A stretch of 52,786 nt of DNA, from contig WOGZ01000236.1 of NCBI GenBank assembly GCA_009733775.1, positions 1 through 52,786 on the forward strand. Direction: 5' to 3'. Positions 1-11,286 of this stretch are shown here, one piece after another. The translations under genes and the position numbers were made by a program. Source of the stretch: Alectoria sarmentosa. Lineage: Eukaryota; Ascomycota; Lecanoromycetes; Lecanorales; Parmeliaceae. The notes under the pieces were generated by a model. The model worked only from the letters and a program-made list of their open reading frames with translations, ran no database searches and was not told the DNA's origin. How positions within the stretch are numbered: the first letter of the stretch is position 1; every line of letters starts with the position of its first letter.

Positions 1-730
1 CGATTTGAAAAAATTAATCGTTTATTAATAAAAAATCAATAAATAATTATTTATTGTTACATTCGCTGTGTTTCGTTTAAATTAAAAATAATATGCGTAA
101 TTATTCGATATATAAAATATAATCGCGATAATGAATTGAAATTTTTTTGATATTCGAAAATTGAAGCAAAATAAAAGTTTTAAATTGAAAAAAATTAATT
201 AAAAATCGCTTATTAATCAATATTCGCAAAAATTAAAAATTTAAAAAATTAAAAATAAAAATAAACGGCAAAGTTTTAACAAATTAAAAATCAATTTTTT
301 GAAAATTGAAAAAAAGAAAAAAAGCGCAAAGTGAATTCAATATGAGAATTAAAACATATAAAAATTAATTTTTTAAAAATTGAAAAATCAGAAAAAAAGC
401 GTAAAGTGAATTGAAAATGAAATACGAAATCGAAAAAATTAATTATTCAATTTTGAATAATTAGTTTTTTATTATATCGAAATTTTGTGACGAAGAAGAT
501 AAAACAATGTTGTGTAATGCAAAAAATATGCGTGCGATAAAAGATATACACATGTTATGTAAAGTATAATACAAATGAAAACGAATATATTCAAAAAATG
601 TGATATGAAAAGATGAAGATAGAAAATTACAGAATCATTAATGAATTATTAATTGATTAATGCCGGAGTTAACGGATTTAACGTCACATTTATTCATTTA
701 GCGCCTTTTAGCGCGGTAATATATGATTAA
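1..730. other. AT-rich block at the left edge
   Basis: About 730 bases made almost only of A/T runs, with no open frame of useful length on either strand. C and G occur mainly as isolated CpG steps while CpA is comparatively rare, the pattern expected of DNA worn down by repeat-induced point mutation (RIP). Composition changes abruptly at about 730-750 to ordinary mixed sequence. That RIP or a subtelomeric/heterochromatic setting is the cause is inference; no transposon terminal repeat or coding remnant is visible. Confidence 0.75.
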
Positions 731-2065
731 TCAACGAAAAATAAAATTAAGCCAACCAGCTCCAGCCACAACAGGCCAGCCAGGTGATGTGTAACCTCAT
801 TCGCAGTCCCGGAGGCCCAAGCGTAAATCTCACAAGGCTAGGTATTTAAGGGTGGCCGGGTCTTCCGCGAGACAATTAGGGGACAGACTAAAGGGCTAAG
901 CGGAGGTGGGACAAGGAGTCCTGAGCAGCATTAACCCTAGCCTTAACCCTTCTTGGGAGGCAGCCCAATGCACACAAATGTTTTGGGCCTGGATAGGGAC
1001 ACTGGCCCAAGCTGGGCTCAGATCAGGTACAATTCCGACCCAGCTCTAAGAGCGTTGTCCGGGTAGCCGTTCAGGCGGGGCGTGATCCGACATCTGGACC
1101 ATTTCCTTGGCATGTGCAAGACTTTCGGTCCCCACCTCCGTAAAGTAACATCGTTTCTTTCGCGGAAAATAGTTAGGAACAGTACGTCGAGTCGTATGGA
1201 CTATTGACTGTCAGCTAGCATCTACCCATTCTAAGGATCAACAGGCTTGGATTACGAGCAGTATTTGACGCATGTCAGACAGCCTCGTTTGCCCAAGGCA
1301 AATAACGGCAACTCCTATGGCTGTTTGCACAATCCGCTGCAGCAGTTCCATGCATGTCCTTGGGGCTGAGCCGCAGTCGTACAAACCTACAGCCTTGTCA
1401 GCAGTTGTCATGGACTTGGGCGTTTGGGACGGCGAACCTCAATCCCACCAGAAAGCACTTGAACCATCAACGTTGTAGACGAAATTCTTCTTCTAGCCTA
1501 GCCTGGCTCTAAGTCTGGCAACTAGGCTTGCAGCTCCTCTGCTTTAGCCTTACATTGTCCTCAGATCCGAACCAAAAGGCTCGGGCCAAAGTCGTGCTCA
1601 CCTCCTGTATCGATGTTCTTTTCGAATTGCCTTGCCGTAATTTCAGCACTGTTGGCAAATCTGTAAGAACGAGTATCTGGAGGGACGTCACGGTGCGCGG
1701 TCAAGTTGCCAGTATTCTAAACTTTGACTTACTGCAGATGTCGAACCTCGCTAGTTGCACCAAGTATGCTACGATCCCGCGATGAGCAACGATGGTCATG
1801 TTCGTATAATGAATGATTCGGCAGCTCACTCAGAGCCCCGCGAGCACGTTCTGCACGAATTATCGATTCTTGGAAGATCAAAGTGATGGTGCGTTTATAT
1901 GCTCTCTCATTGCTATTCTTGCAAGTTCTGCTTCCATAGATGTCAACATGCAGCGTCTTTATTGCTACAACCCTATTCGAGTGAGGCTTAAATCGCAACT
2001 TTCCATCGAGTTCACTACTAGAGTTCACATGCCAGAACGTGCTGATAGCCTTTCCTACGTCATTT
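731..2065. other. Gene-poor stretch with no recognised product
   Basis: Mixed-composition sequence with only short open frames (under 100 codons), none resembling a known family. It holds two degenerate telomere-like hexamer stretches (TTAACCCTAG and CCTTAACCCT) at 931-950, far too few to call a telomere. I see no promoter or RNA gene here. It may be 3' flank of the P450 relic plus decayed sequence. Confidence 0.5.
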
Positions 2066-3060
2066 TCAAGCTAGTATCATAGAGACTTTCGCCCCGTCCC
2101 CGCTATCAGTGGTAATCTTATAAATTTCCCTAAAATCGAGGACTATGTCCCGATTTTCGATAGTTTTGAAAGTGTGTAATACTTTGATGATAGTGTACGC
2201 GACTTCGGTCAAGGCAAGGTTCTGCTTAGGGCACACACGAGCATCTCCTCCAAAAGCCAGGCAGCTCCACTGTGGCGCACTCAAGCTGTCCCACTGTTCA
2301 GGTCGCAACAGTAGCGTTTTCTCTAAACAGAAGCTGATTGTGACCGTGTCGTCCTCTCGCACGAAGACCGGAGAAGACTTAGATGCTGTGGGGCCACCAA
2401 TTGTGGGCAGACTCGTATCTCGCAGTACCATGCCTGTATTTGTACCTATTGCTGGCTTGGCGCGAAAGGTCTCGTTGACTGCGTGTTGGAGGTACTTGAG
2501 GCTTTTGAGACGCTCAAATGTCCATTCAGCCTGGTCTTCCCCGGTGCGAAGGATTTTGAAACCAAACTTTTCGTACCCTCGGGGGTTTCCCGCAAGATTG
2601 AAGAACACATTGGTCAACGCAGCCCCAGCAGCTTCGTGAGTCGGTAGGAGAAGGTTCAAGAGCTGATTTCGGATGTTGTTGACATCCGTACTTCTCTCCA
2701 CTAACTCCTGTGCTAAGACGTATCGCTGCGGTTTCACTCTTTCGGATTCGCTGTGGGCGAAATATCTTCATGCTCTAGTGGTATATGCGTCCACAAAATC
2801 ATGTGCACTCCTACAGAGTCCTAAAAGCGCTTGCCATGAGTCAAGAGCTTCCGTTGTGGGAGTTGTGGCCTTGTATTGACAAAAAAGTGGCCGCAATGGT
2901 AAGGTTTGAGAAAGCCGTCGGCGTTGCTGGAGACAGCTCAGGCGTCCGGGATCCACCAGCCTGTCCAAACAGAATTTCTGTCGAAGAGTCGAGAGCCAGT
3001 CGAGTCAAGACTCGGGGATAAATATGACGTGAACAGTGATGGGGCCGCCCCAACGCCGGG
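2066..3060 (-). pseudogene. Broken CYP52-like cytochrome P450
   Basis: Remnant of a CYP52/CYP63-like P450, the class that omega-hydroxylates alkanes and fatty acids at the ER. Reading from 3060 downward, frame 1 holds the conserved LDSSTEILFG segment. After a frameshift around 2900-2968 a second frame holds the HDFVDAYTTRA segment, which ends in a TGA at 2768-2770. The same frame then continues from about 2767 to the stop at 2066. This last part has the I-helix region, the ExxR motif (ETFR), the RPEQW (PERF-like) segment and the heme-binding loop. Two key motifs are damaged: the oxygen-binding A/G-G-x-D-T-T of helix I reads THEAAG, and the Cys loop reads RVCPKQN, lacking the usual Gly two residues after the Cys. 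The membrane anchor and about the first third are missing. Frameshift, stop and lost motifs make this a confident pseudogene; the subfamily is from motif memory. Confidence 0.85.
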
Positions 3061-3200
3061 GCTAGCTAGTCTAAGCTGACATCTTCTCATATTCAGGGCC
3101 AAGAAAACTCTTAGATATATATACGACAAAGACCTAAAGTGATGATATCTATCTGTTCTTCGCTCTTGTCGCAAGCCTAGTCCCTCTCTCTTGTGGCAAC

Positions 3201-3332
3201 TCAATCGCTAAATTGCTGCGCAAACTCCCCTAGTGTCTTAAACAAGTCTTCGGGCTTGCTCGCAAAAGGGGAGTGGGACGCCTCCACGTCCTTCACTTTC
3301 CATGGCACCCCGCTCCTCTCCCTGAACATGTC
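3201..3332 (-). pseudogene. Orphan C-terminal exon of an alpha/beta hydrolase
   Basis: A 43-codon frame ends at the TGA of 3201-3203 and carries the hallmark end of fungal alpha/beta hydrolases: a WKVKDVEASHSPFASKPED segment with the catalytic His in EASHSPF, then a short amphipathic helix. An in-frame TGA lies just upstream inside ATTGACAG, which also looks like a 3' splice site, so this could be a last exon. I cannot find the matching upstream exons (nucleophile elbow, catalytic Asp) between 3333 and 4800. Most likely a truncated remnant; a poorly visible diverged gene is possible. Confidence 0.6.
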
Positions 3333-4804
3333 CTGTCAATCTGCGGACCCATGAAGATGCTATGAGAAATGAATGGCATCATGCTGATCGCTTCTGAGAG
3401 GACGCGCTACCTGCGGGCGAAATTACCTCTCAGCGGGAGTGGCGGCGAATAGGACATCAGGATAGAGAGGGCGGCAATGGGCTTCTGACGTGTGGGAAAG
3501 ACGGCTACAGGAGAGAAACTTTTTGCTCTCATAGCAGCGGAATTTGCAAAGCGGAGGATTGTTTCACGTGAAGACTAGAACTTCTGGCAGGGTACTGTCG
3601 GACCGTTGGAAATTATGCAATAGTAAAGATGACGAGGATTCATGGTCACACCAGAAAGGAAAAAGTCACGATGTCTATACGTAGGTAGCCGGGTGGATTG
3701 ACGACGTATGAGACTGCTCTGTGCTATATCACGTTTGATAATGTATCTTATCGTACTCGAAACGCAGACGCGATAAAATACATGTGTGTACGTAGTCCGT
3801 ATCTCGCTCCTGTTGAAAGATCAGGTATGGGATATCAGAATGGATTGATTATTCTCCCAAAGCTCCCCTGGAGCGAACCCTATATACAGTACTAATCATG
3901 TGGCTGACATGGCAACAGGCCGGAGGAGGCTGGGAACCAACCATCTTTTCAACAGCTCCGATATTCAAATATAATAGGAACATTAGCTACACATGTTTGC
4001 CAGCTCACGCCATGGTCTGTATGATGTAGCGAGTCGAAATATCTATGTTAATTCCATCACAGTATGCCGTCTAGATGTGTTCCGAGCATTGACCGAAGGA
4101 CCAGATGTCAACATGCTCACGTACGATCATGGGCGTCGACAATGTCATCCATGTACGCTGAACTTCTCGATACGGAGACAGGCGCCAATAGTCATGGAAG
4201 GCGCTGGTAGCAGTCTGGTGACCCTAGTGACCCTCTGCGCCAGATAATTCTCTGACGACTCGAAGAAAGGGGCGATGGAATAATACAGCACACTCAGACG
4301 TATCACGTGATTGACCGTATACCAAGACTTCAAGGCTTGGCATGTTTCGGCGGAAGCTTGTTGGGGCCGCTAGGACTTTCCCTACAGACCTACCTTCGTC
4401 ACGCCATTGACTATTCTGTAAGCCGAACATATGCAGCAAGGTGGTGTTCAGCCTTATTCCTTGATTCAGCATCGCTGACATTTTCCGTCTCTACTCGAGG
4501 TGGCCTCAGGCACAAACATGCTCTGGTAGCTCGCCTGGTGGCGTCATCATTCAATTGGCAGGCTGGCCGTCCACCTGTAGCGGTCATTGGCATTCTCACT
4601 GTCGCTCAGCTCAGCCTCAGTCTGTCCAAGTATCTGACTACGCAATCATCAAACAGGTCCGGTGTTTTCAACCTATGTGTGAGGAGGGTGGTGCGGAGAA
4701 ACATTAGAAAGGGTAGTTTTGGTACCCATTTCATCCTGGTATGGTTACAATCACGCTCAATTTCCATTCAGTCTCCAGTCAATCCTGCCGCTTTTGAATA
4801 TGTC
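3333..4804. other. Intergenic, no recognised gene
   Basis: About 1.47 kb between the hydrolase remnant and the 3' end of the permease. Short open frames occur on both strands. The longest (plus, 4307-4882) runs antisense into the permease terminal exon and has no family resemblance. I see no RNA gene or repeat. Confidence 0.5.
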
Positions 4805-6912
4805 TCAGTCGACACGAATTTCAATGATTGGCCCTGTGTAAACCTTGCGCCCATACACAGCCCAGAAAAAGAGACTAAATAGCAAGGCGCCCCCATAGAC
4901 GGCCACAGACCAGTTCATCGAGATCGCCGTGGGATCAATACCGGGGGGCCAGAAGGAAAAAAAGATCCCAATAATGCTATATACAACCGAGATGATGGTT
5001 ACCGGAAGGCCAGCCCGGCCCAATCTGAAAGGACCCCAGCAGATAGGTGCGTCTTGTCTGGTCACTCGCTTCAGCAAAATGACGCTTGCTGCTACGAGAA
5101 AAGAAGAGTAGAACGCGGCGATGACGAGCGAAGTGAGACCATTGAACGCGACGGAAGATGCAATGTTGATCAGAGCGAGCAGGAGACTTATGACAGTCGA
5201 GCAGACGATCGACCACAGTGGCATAGACGTACGGGGTTCTATCTGTAAAGCAGCGCGTTAGTAATTTCACTCTGCCACTTGCTCGCCCATAGGGAATAAT
5301 ACTCGGCTGAGATACACAGATGCAGGGAGACCTTGTTCGCGGGCAAAAGCCCACGTCATTCGCGATGCTGTAGCGAGAAGACCGACAGTGGCAAAGATCG
5401 TAGTAGAGATGATTACCGCTACCTGGATTGAGTTCAGAGTCAATAAGCTTACTTCACCTCTGAGACGCGATTTCTCAATCGGCTTGACTTACCATGCCCG
5501 TGGCGCCCTTGTTAGATCCTACGGCTTGAGCGAAAATCTCAATGAATGGGTACTTCGTAGGGGAATCTAACGCTGTCTGAATGTTTCCTGCTGAGAACAA
5601 GACCGCGACAAGCATGCCGAAGCCAAGCGCCCCGTTCAAGAAGACGGAGCTGAGCATGCTACGCGGGATAACCACGGACGCATCGTTGATTTCCTCAGCT
5701 ACAAGGCACGAATCATCAGAAAGATTAACTTTGCTAAGAAATTTCAAAATAGTACGTCCTGCATAGAGCTATGAAAGTATCTCACTGACCTAGGTGTGCA
5801 GCAGCATCGATGCCTGCAACGCGACTTAGCAGTCATTTCTTTGTGGGAGCATCGCCGGAAACCTACCAATAAAAGCGAACATACTAGTACTCAGACCAAT
5901 GAAGAAGGATATTCCATTGCTGCTCCAATCTCCAGAATCGCTGAGGGTCGCAAACACATCTTTCGCAGTGCTTTGGGGTGCGAGGTAGACCAAGGGTACT
6001 AGGATCGCGAAGAAGCCTAAACCATGAATAATAAGGACCATTGACTCGATCTGCGGCAGTTGGTGTGCCAGATACGTGTTCACGAAGAGAGCAACCACAA
6101 GTATGGCATAGAATAATAAGGTACCTTGCCATCGCTGATAACCGTAGGACGGATAATTCAAGACTAGCAGACCTTGTATCATAGTGCCTCCCAGGAAAGC
6201 GCCGCTAGCCAATGCAGCCTGCCATCCGATAACGGTCATCCATCCAGTCAAGTAGCTGAGAAACTTGGAGCAAAATTTCGGCGAGATTACTGCGACCCTA
6301 CGGGTAGCAATTAACGGATGGCATACCACAAGGGTCTCCCAGACGGTGCTTACCAATTGTACTGTCCACCCGACAGAGGTATCCTGAGGAGACTGGTCAG
6401 CGACGAGGTGACAAAGTTGAGGCGTCGATCGCTGACATGGAGGCAAGTTCAGCCATGACCAATACCTGGGAGATAACACACAGCCATACGAAGATATAGC
6501 CGTATACTAGACCAGAGGGTCCTCCATTGGCCAATCCCGCTTGAAAGACACTGCGATCCTTTCCCATCAGCCGTGAAATACAAGCACGCGGGTAGGAATC
6601 TGACTAACACGAGCACGCCCTCCCATGTTATCATCAAAGTGCAAGTTAGACCTACGATAGACAAGAGGCCAAAGTTTCTCTGCCAAAACGAGGTTAAGTA
6701 TACATCTGCAGTGTACGTGCAGCTCGAGAGGGAGGAATGAGAGTACAGACGTCAAGCTGCTGCCGCTTTCCAAAACGTGCCAGGTCAGCTTCGTCTCGAG
6801 TGCCCCTGTGTTCAGTCATTGGCTCGAGGTAGAGACCATCTGGTGTCGAAGTTGCCTGGACTTTGGGTTTTGACGACACGAAGTCTCTTTCGACATCTTG
6901 TACAATGTCCAT
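4805..6912 (-). CDS. APC-family amino-acid/choline-type permease
   Basis: Plasma-membrane transporter of the fungal APC group that includes GABA permease Uga4 and choline transporter Hnm1; the substrate cannot be read from sequence. Proposed exons: 6912-6751, 6679-6609, 6550-6437, 6383-6354, 6297-5867, 5813-5790, 5698-5493, 5422-5303, 5242-4805. They sum to 1,596 nt (531 aa), the normal family length, and every junction is a GT-AG intron of 53-91 bp. Conserved segments in order: NFGLLSIVG and TWEG in TM1, GLANGGPSGL, GGQYNW, GWMTVIGWQ, QRWQGTLL, the AEEINDAS loop, TWAFAREQGLP, LINIASSVAFN and MNWSVAVYG. A hydrophilic N-terminus of about 50 residues precedes TM1. No disabling change is visible, unlike the related gene at 10-11.3 kb. 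Exons of 24 and 30 nt make automatic annotation of this gene error-prone. Confidence 0.9.
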
Positions 6913-8015
6913 TGTCTGCCGGTCGTTTGTTGAAAGTGTTGCAGGCAGTGTGGTTACGCGGACAACAGATGGGGGATAAATGGCTTCTTAAGTATACAAA
7001 CTAACAGAGGTTATAGAAAAAGGGGACAAAGGCAACTAGAGAAGCGGAGGGGCCAAAGATTCCATGGGAATATGCAGGCCGCCATTGCGTGATTTATTAT
7101 TGGTGAGCCGAGCAGCGCTTAATCAAGTTCGACGCATTTCTTAATGCAGCCATGCTGTCACGACATCTTCCACCGCTGTGGTCGCTATTGATGCAGCTCA
7201 TCCCGGACGATCATCGCCTAAAAGAATTTTCACGGGGCCACTATGTTTGGTGGCGAGACGTGTCTGCCAATATTGCTTACAGGGAGTAAATAAAAACCCT
7301 CAAACCAGCTGGACAGTACTCCTAAACTACTCGTGCTTTCAATTTGCCAAAAAAGCATTTGCGCCAACTGGACGCCTGGGCTGGGCCGTCGCGCGTACTT
7401 GCATACTCTTCTTGAGGCCGAAGAGTCTGGCCTTATCCAGCAGTCCGGCGCGGATGTCTCGACAAATCAAAGTCCTCCTCGAGGGCCCGACAACCGGGTT
7501 CGTGAACTGATAGCAGACCGCCTTTTCGGCCGTATGATGTGGTCGCAGACTCTGCCTGGGTGATGAGCAGTTTCTCCGTGATCGTACTCTTGGCACAGCG
7601 ACAATGCTGAAGTATTATAGGCCATGGCTCAGGAATCTAGCATAATATCGGCTACAGAGGTATCCCCTTTCCGAATCCAAAGCCGCTGAAACCCCTGCTA
7701 TATTCCAATGACCTCGACATGATCGGCAACAGTTGCACATGCTTCGTTTATGATGTACCTTTGAAATGCGGATAAATCTTCTCACTCAACCTGTGAGAAT
7801 GTCTAAGTCCAAGAAGAAACCTTCAAGAAGGTGACACAAGCTCACCGCCATCATCTTTCTGCATTTTGGGAAGCTATGGAGAAAAGATGTCCGAGACTTA
7901 GAGTTTTCAAAGCCCTTAACGCATACTGACCCCCCGAGACGTTGTATGTCTATTGAAGAGAACAAATATCTCGTCCTACTTCTCAAATAGACGGTAAAAC
8001 AGGCAAAAGTCAAAG
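6913..8015. promoter_or_regulatory. Divergent intergenic region between permease and rhodopsin-domain gene
   Basis: About 1.1 kb between two genes transcribed away from each other, so it must hold both promoters. Open frames of 75-110 codons at 7178-7596 have no recognisable motif and overlap one another on both strands. I cannot point to a specific transcription-factor site. Confidence 0.5.
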
Positions 8016-9371
8016 ATGGCAGCGACGCAGGCTGCAATAACAGTAGGAGATCGAGGCTTTCTCCTCAACATTGTGGCCTGGGTGGCTCTTATATCTGTCA
8101 GCTTTGCAACCTTGATCAAGGTCGCTGTGAAATGTTGCCGAGTTCATAGGCTCGAATGGGATGATTTCTACATGCTTGGTGCCATGGTAAGTCGCATTTC
8201 TGTGGTCGTCGCTGCGACCCGAGAATTTCATCCCCCAAGAGACATACTGTGGCTAAATTTTCCCGGCACATAGATGACCGCTGTTGCTCAAACGATTGCG
8301 GTAACGGACCAAGTCAAATCCGGCCTGGGAAGACACATGGCGGAGCTATCCAAACTTCAAGTGCAAGCAACAGAACGCGTGAGAGATCTATAAGCCCCCC
8401 TCGACGAGTCGGATTACTAGATTACTTCCCATGATAGACGGCGTATATTTCGGAGTTCTCCTACATCGTTTCCATATGTCTTGCCAGAATGGCCGTCTTG
8501 CATTTCCTCAAGACTATCGCTCTCTCCAAAACCCGTAGTGCTTTGACAAAAGGGGTCACTTGTTTTAATGTTGTGTGGGCGGTTGCGGCTGTCGTAGGTA
8601 TAGCATTTCAATGCCGTCTACCTCGACCTTGGGAAATTCTTTCCGATCATTGTGTCAATCAGGTGTGTGGAAACCGTCCTTCAATAATCGACAGTTGCTG
8701 ATATTGAGATGCAAAAGGTGGCTTTCTGGAACGTCATTGGTTCCGTTGATATTACCCTTGATGTCACCATGGTCGCATTGCCTCCTCTCCTACTGCATCG
8801 CGTACAGATTTCTTGGAGCAGAAAGATCAGACTCCTGAGTACCTTTGCTACACGTCTACTGTGAGTCTAGAAATTCCCCATGGTCTGATGGTCGCTGAGG
8901 AAGCCCGACAGGATTCCTCCATTGACAATCCTTCGCCTTCTCTACTTCACAAAGACCTCAAAGTTGCCAGATCATACGTATAACAACATCAACACGTCAA
9001 TCATCACCCAACTTGCCATGAACTTGAGCGTCATCGTCGCATGTGTACCTTTCTTCAAGCCCGTTTTGGACGACGTTCAAAGCGGATTACTAGGTGGCCT
9101 CCGGATCAAAATCGCCGCGCGTAGCTCGCCAAGCAATTCGACCGAAAACATTCTGCAGATATTGCCTCGAACTCGACGACGCCCTGGAGACAGATTTTTG
9201 CCTATTGCGGATTTCGATACGGAGACGATCATCACTGGGGGCAAAAGATCTGCTGAAAGTCTGACTTCTCGTTGCAATAGCATTGGCTCGGACGAATTGA
9301 TCATCAAGCAGACGACGAGCTTTGCTGTTCATTCGGAGCATAGTAGACATGGTGTCAAGACTGTGTCGTAA
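8016..9371 (+). CDS. Seven-transmembrane rhodopsin-domain (PTH11-like) membrane protein
   Basis: Fungal integral membrane protein of the large 'rhodopsin domain' family related to PTH11-type putative receptors; ligands are mostly unknown. Exons: 8016-8186, 8274-8378, 8438-8662, 8718-8860, 8912-9371, summing to 1,104 nt (367 aa) with introns of 51-87 bp. Family landmarks: TM1 (FLLNIVAWVALISVSF), WDDFYMLGAM after the first loop, QTIAVTDQVKSGLGRH, the YISEFSYIVSICLARM helix, FQCRLPRPWE with its loop Cys, then DHCVNQVAFW, SVDITLDVTMVALPP and the final TILRLLYF region. A charged cytoplasmic tail of about 100 residues follows. There is no CFEM domain. It lies between two APC permease genes in the accessory part of the window. 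No lesion is visible, although unspliced frames look full of stops. Confidence 0.85.
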
Positions 9372-10001
9372 TGAGGGAGAAAGTTGCCAGCCAGAGTCTT
9401 ACAATAGCCATCTTCAAGCAATCCTCTTTCTGGCTGCTGTCGATCAATATCAGCTATGACAACAACAACCTTATCAAAGACCCTACAATCAGCAGCATTG
9501 AGGCATGTAGTCCATGGGTAAGGTACTAACAACAGTGGTGGTCGAAACGGTACATATTCCCTCAAAATCGACAACTTCACCATCGCTTCGGAAGATGTTT
9601 CGGTATCTAAGGCCCAATCTGAAGTGTTCATATCCACAAATAAGAAGATGCCTCGTGGATGTACCCCAAATCGGCATAGAGTTCATCGTTCCTGATTATC
9701 ATTTATTTCCTGACAACTGTGCTTATCCGGTCCTGCGCGGTACGGACGAAATTATAGAAACGCTAAGATCCACCATAGCTGAACGTACGGCGTAGATGGT
9801 GTAGGTGCATGCGTCGATATTCTACAGTTACATCTACGCAGAATAGCCATTCACCCTTTGGCAGGCCTTGTTGGAAATCTAATTGCCATGTCAGGAGATG
9901 TCCTTTACACATGTCACCTGATAAACTATTGTTAATGTGGTCAATGCTGTTATCTCCTCTATGATAGCATCCCTTCGAACTTAACCCTTCCTCTACACCT
10001 A
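9372..10001. other. Intergenic region between convergent genes
   Basis: About 630 bases between the rhodopsin-domain gene (plus) and the permease pseudogene (minus). A well-formed branch-site and acceptor (TACTAACAACAG) ends at about 9532 on the plus strand and is followed by 52 open codons (9533-9688, ending in TGA). This could be a remnant exon, but I cannot assign it to a family. Confidence 0.4.
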
Positions 10002-11286
10002 CTAAAGATCCCGCTTCACAATCCTCACAGGCGTAATATACGTCTTCCTCCCCTTCACCACATCATAAAGCGTAGCCCACAAAATGATCCCGCCAAACAT
10101 GATAGTATTTCAATTCATCGTATCCGGCTGCACTGGCGTCGCCGTTGGGAAAAAGCAAAATACAAAGAAAGCCGCCAAAAACACCAGCGCGATGGCATTG
10201 ACGGCTTTCCTCGCACGGCCTCGTGACCAACGCGCCGGTGGTAGCGGTTCGCGGCGCAGACGCTTGGAGAGGATGCAGCCGATGGAGAGGATTTAGGAGG
10301 CAAGGATTGCGGATATGCTGAGGGGGAGGAAAGCGTTGAGAACGACGGCGGAGCCGAGGTTGATGAGGCTGATGACGACGCCGAAGAGGAAGAAGGATGT
10401 GACTGCGTTGAGGGAAATGGGGAAGTTTGGGAAGACCTGCGGGTCAGTTCTGGTGCTATCAACAAGGTTGGGGGGGGGGCTACTTTGAGAGTGTCGACAC
10501 CGTGGCGATGGTGACAATGAGAAGAGATCGAGCGGAGAGCGGGAACCGGTTGATAGCATACGAACCTTTGATAGGAAGGGCGAAAATGGCAAGCCTCCAT
10601 CGCGGGGAAAGGACCAAATCTGCGAAGACGCTGTCAGCAATTTCGGCATTCACCGCACTTATTGTTGCAACTACTATGATGGCGACCTCGACGTCGGTGC
10701 CAACATAGCTGTGGGTGATGTTGTAGAATAGTGGGACAAAAGGATATTTGGTGGGAGTATTGAGTATTGCCGAGGGATCAGTAATTGTGAAGGAAAGTGT
10801 AAAGACTGCTAGGTATCCAAGGATGATGTTGAGCACAACGCCCCCAAAAAGGGATCTTGGGAGGGTACGCGAAGCGCCCCTGATCTCCTCAGCTGTAATG
10901 GATTAGCTGCATTGTTTTTCATAGTAGCCTAGGATGTAGATTCCACACAAATGCACAGCGCGATCAAAGCCTAGCATGGAGCCCAGCGGAGTAAGCAAGC
11001 CGATCACTGTTGCAAGACCAACAGTCAACAAATTCCCCTTGTTGAAAAAGTCCAGCAGGGTTACCCTACCACTGTTGCGCGAAGGTACCATAATCAAAAA
11101 CGTGATGATAATCGCAAAAAGGCAGAGGATGTGAATGACTAGTACAACAACTTGCACCCTTGGCAATTGCTTGGCCATAGATGTATTGAAGACGATAGCA
11201 AATGCTACCACTGCAATGACGAGTAATGTGCCATGCCATGATTGAGGATCATAGCTGCTGTTGTTCAGAGTGATGAGACCTTGAAT
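10002..11286 (-). pseudogene. Second APC permease, broken and 5'-truncated
   Basis: Related to the intact permease at 4.8-6.9 kb and reading in the same direction. Recognisable exons: 11286-10947, 10892-10566 and 10436-10002. Conserved segments: IQGLITLN, SWHGTLL, DRAVHLSEEI (joined across the first intron), YPFVPLFY, QIWSFPRDGGLPFS, LINLGSAVVLN and FFPTATP. Three lesions are visible: a one-base frameshift near 10636; a TAA at 10293-10295 where the family has Tyr (ILAS-stop-ILSIG); and a TGA at 10110-10112 in the conserved MNWN segment (Trp codon TGG to TGA). After that stop the frame stays open and family-like to its natural end at 10002. The N-terminal half (TM1 to about TM4) is not recognisable upstream of 11286. 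A pseudogene with recent enough damage that the frame can still be followed. Confidence 0.9.

Noticed and set aside
931..950. Telomere repeat array
   Set aside because: Just two degenerate TTAACCCTA-like units; a telomere would show many exact CCCTAA copies.
4307..4882. 191-codon plus-strand frame overlapping the permease 3' end
   Set aside because: No family resemblance; its end is antisense to the well-supported terminal exon of the permease.
8274..8860. Interpreting the rhodopsin-domain locus as a pseudogene
   Set aside because: Unspliced frames are broken, but five GT-AG-joined exons give a complete 367-aa protein with the family motifs.
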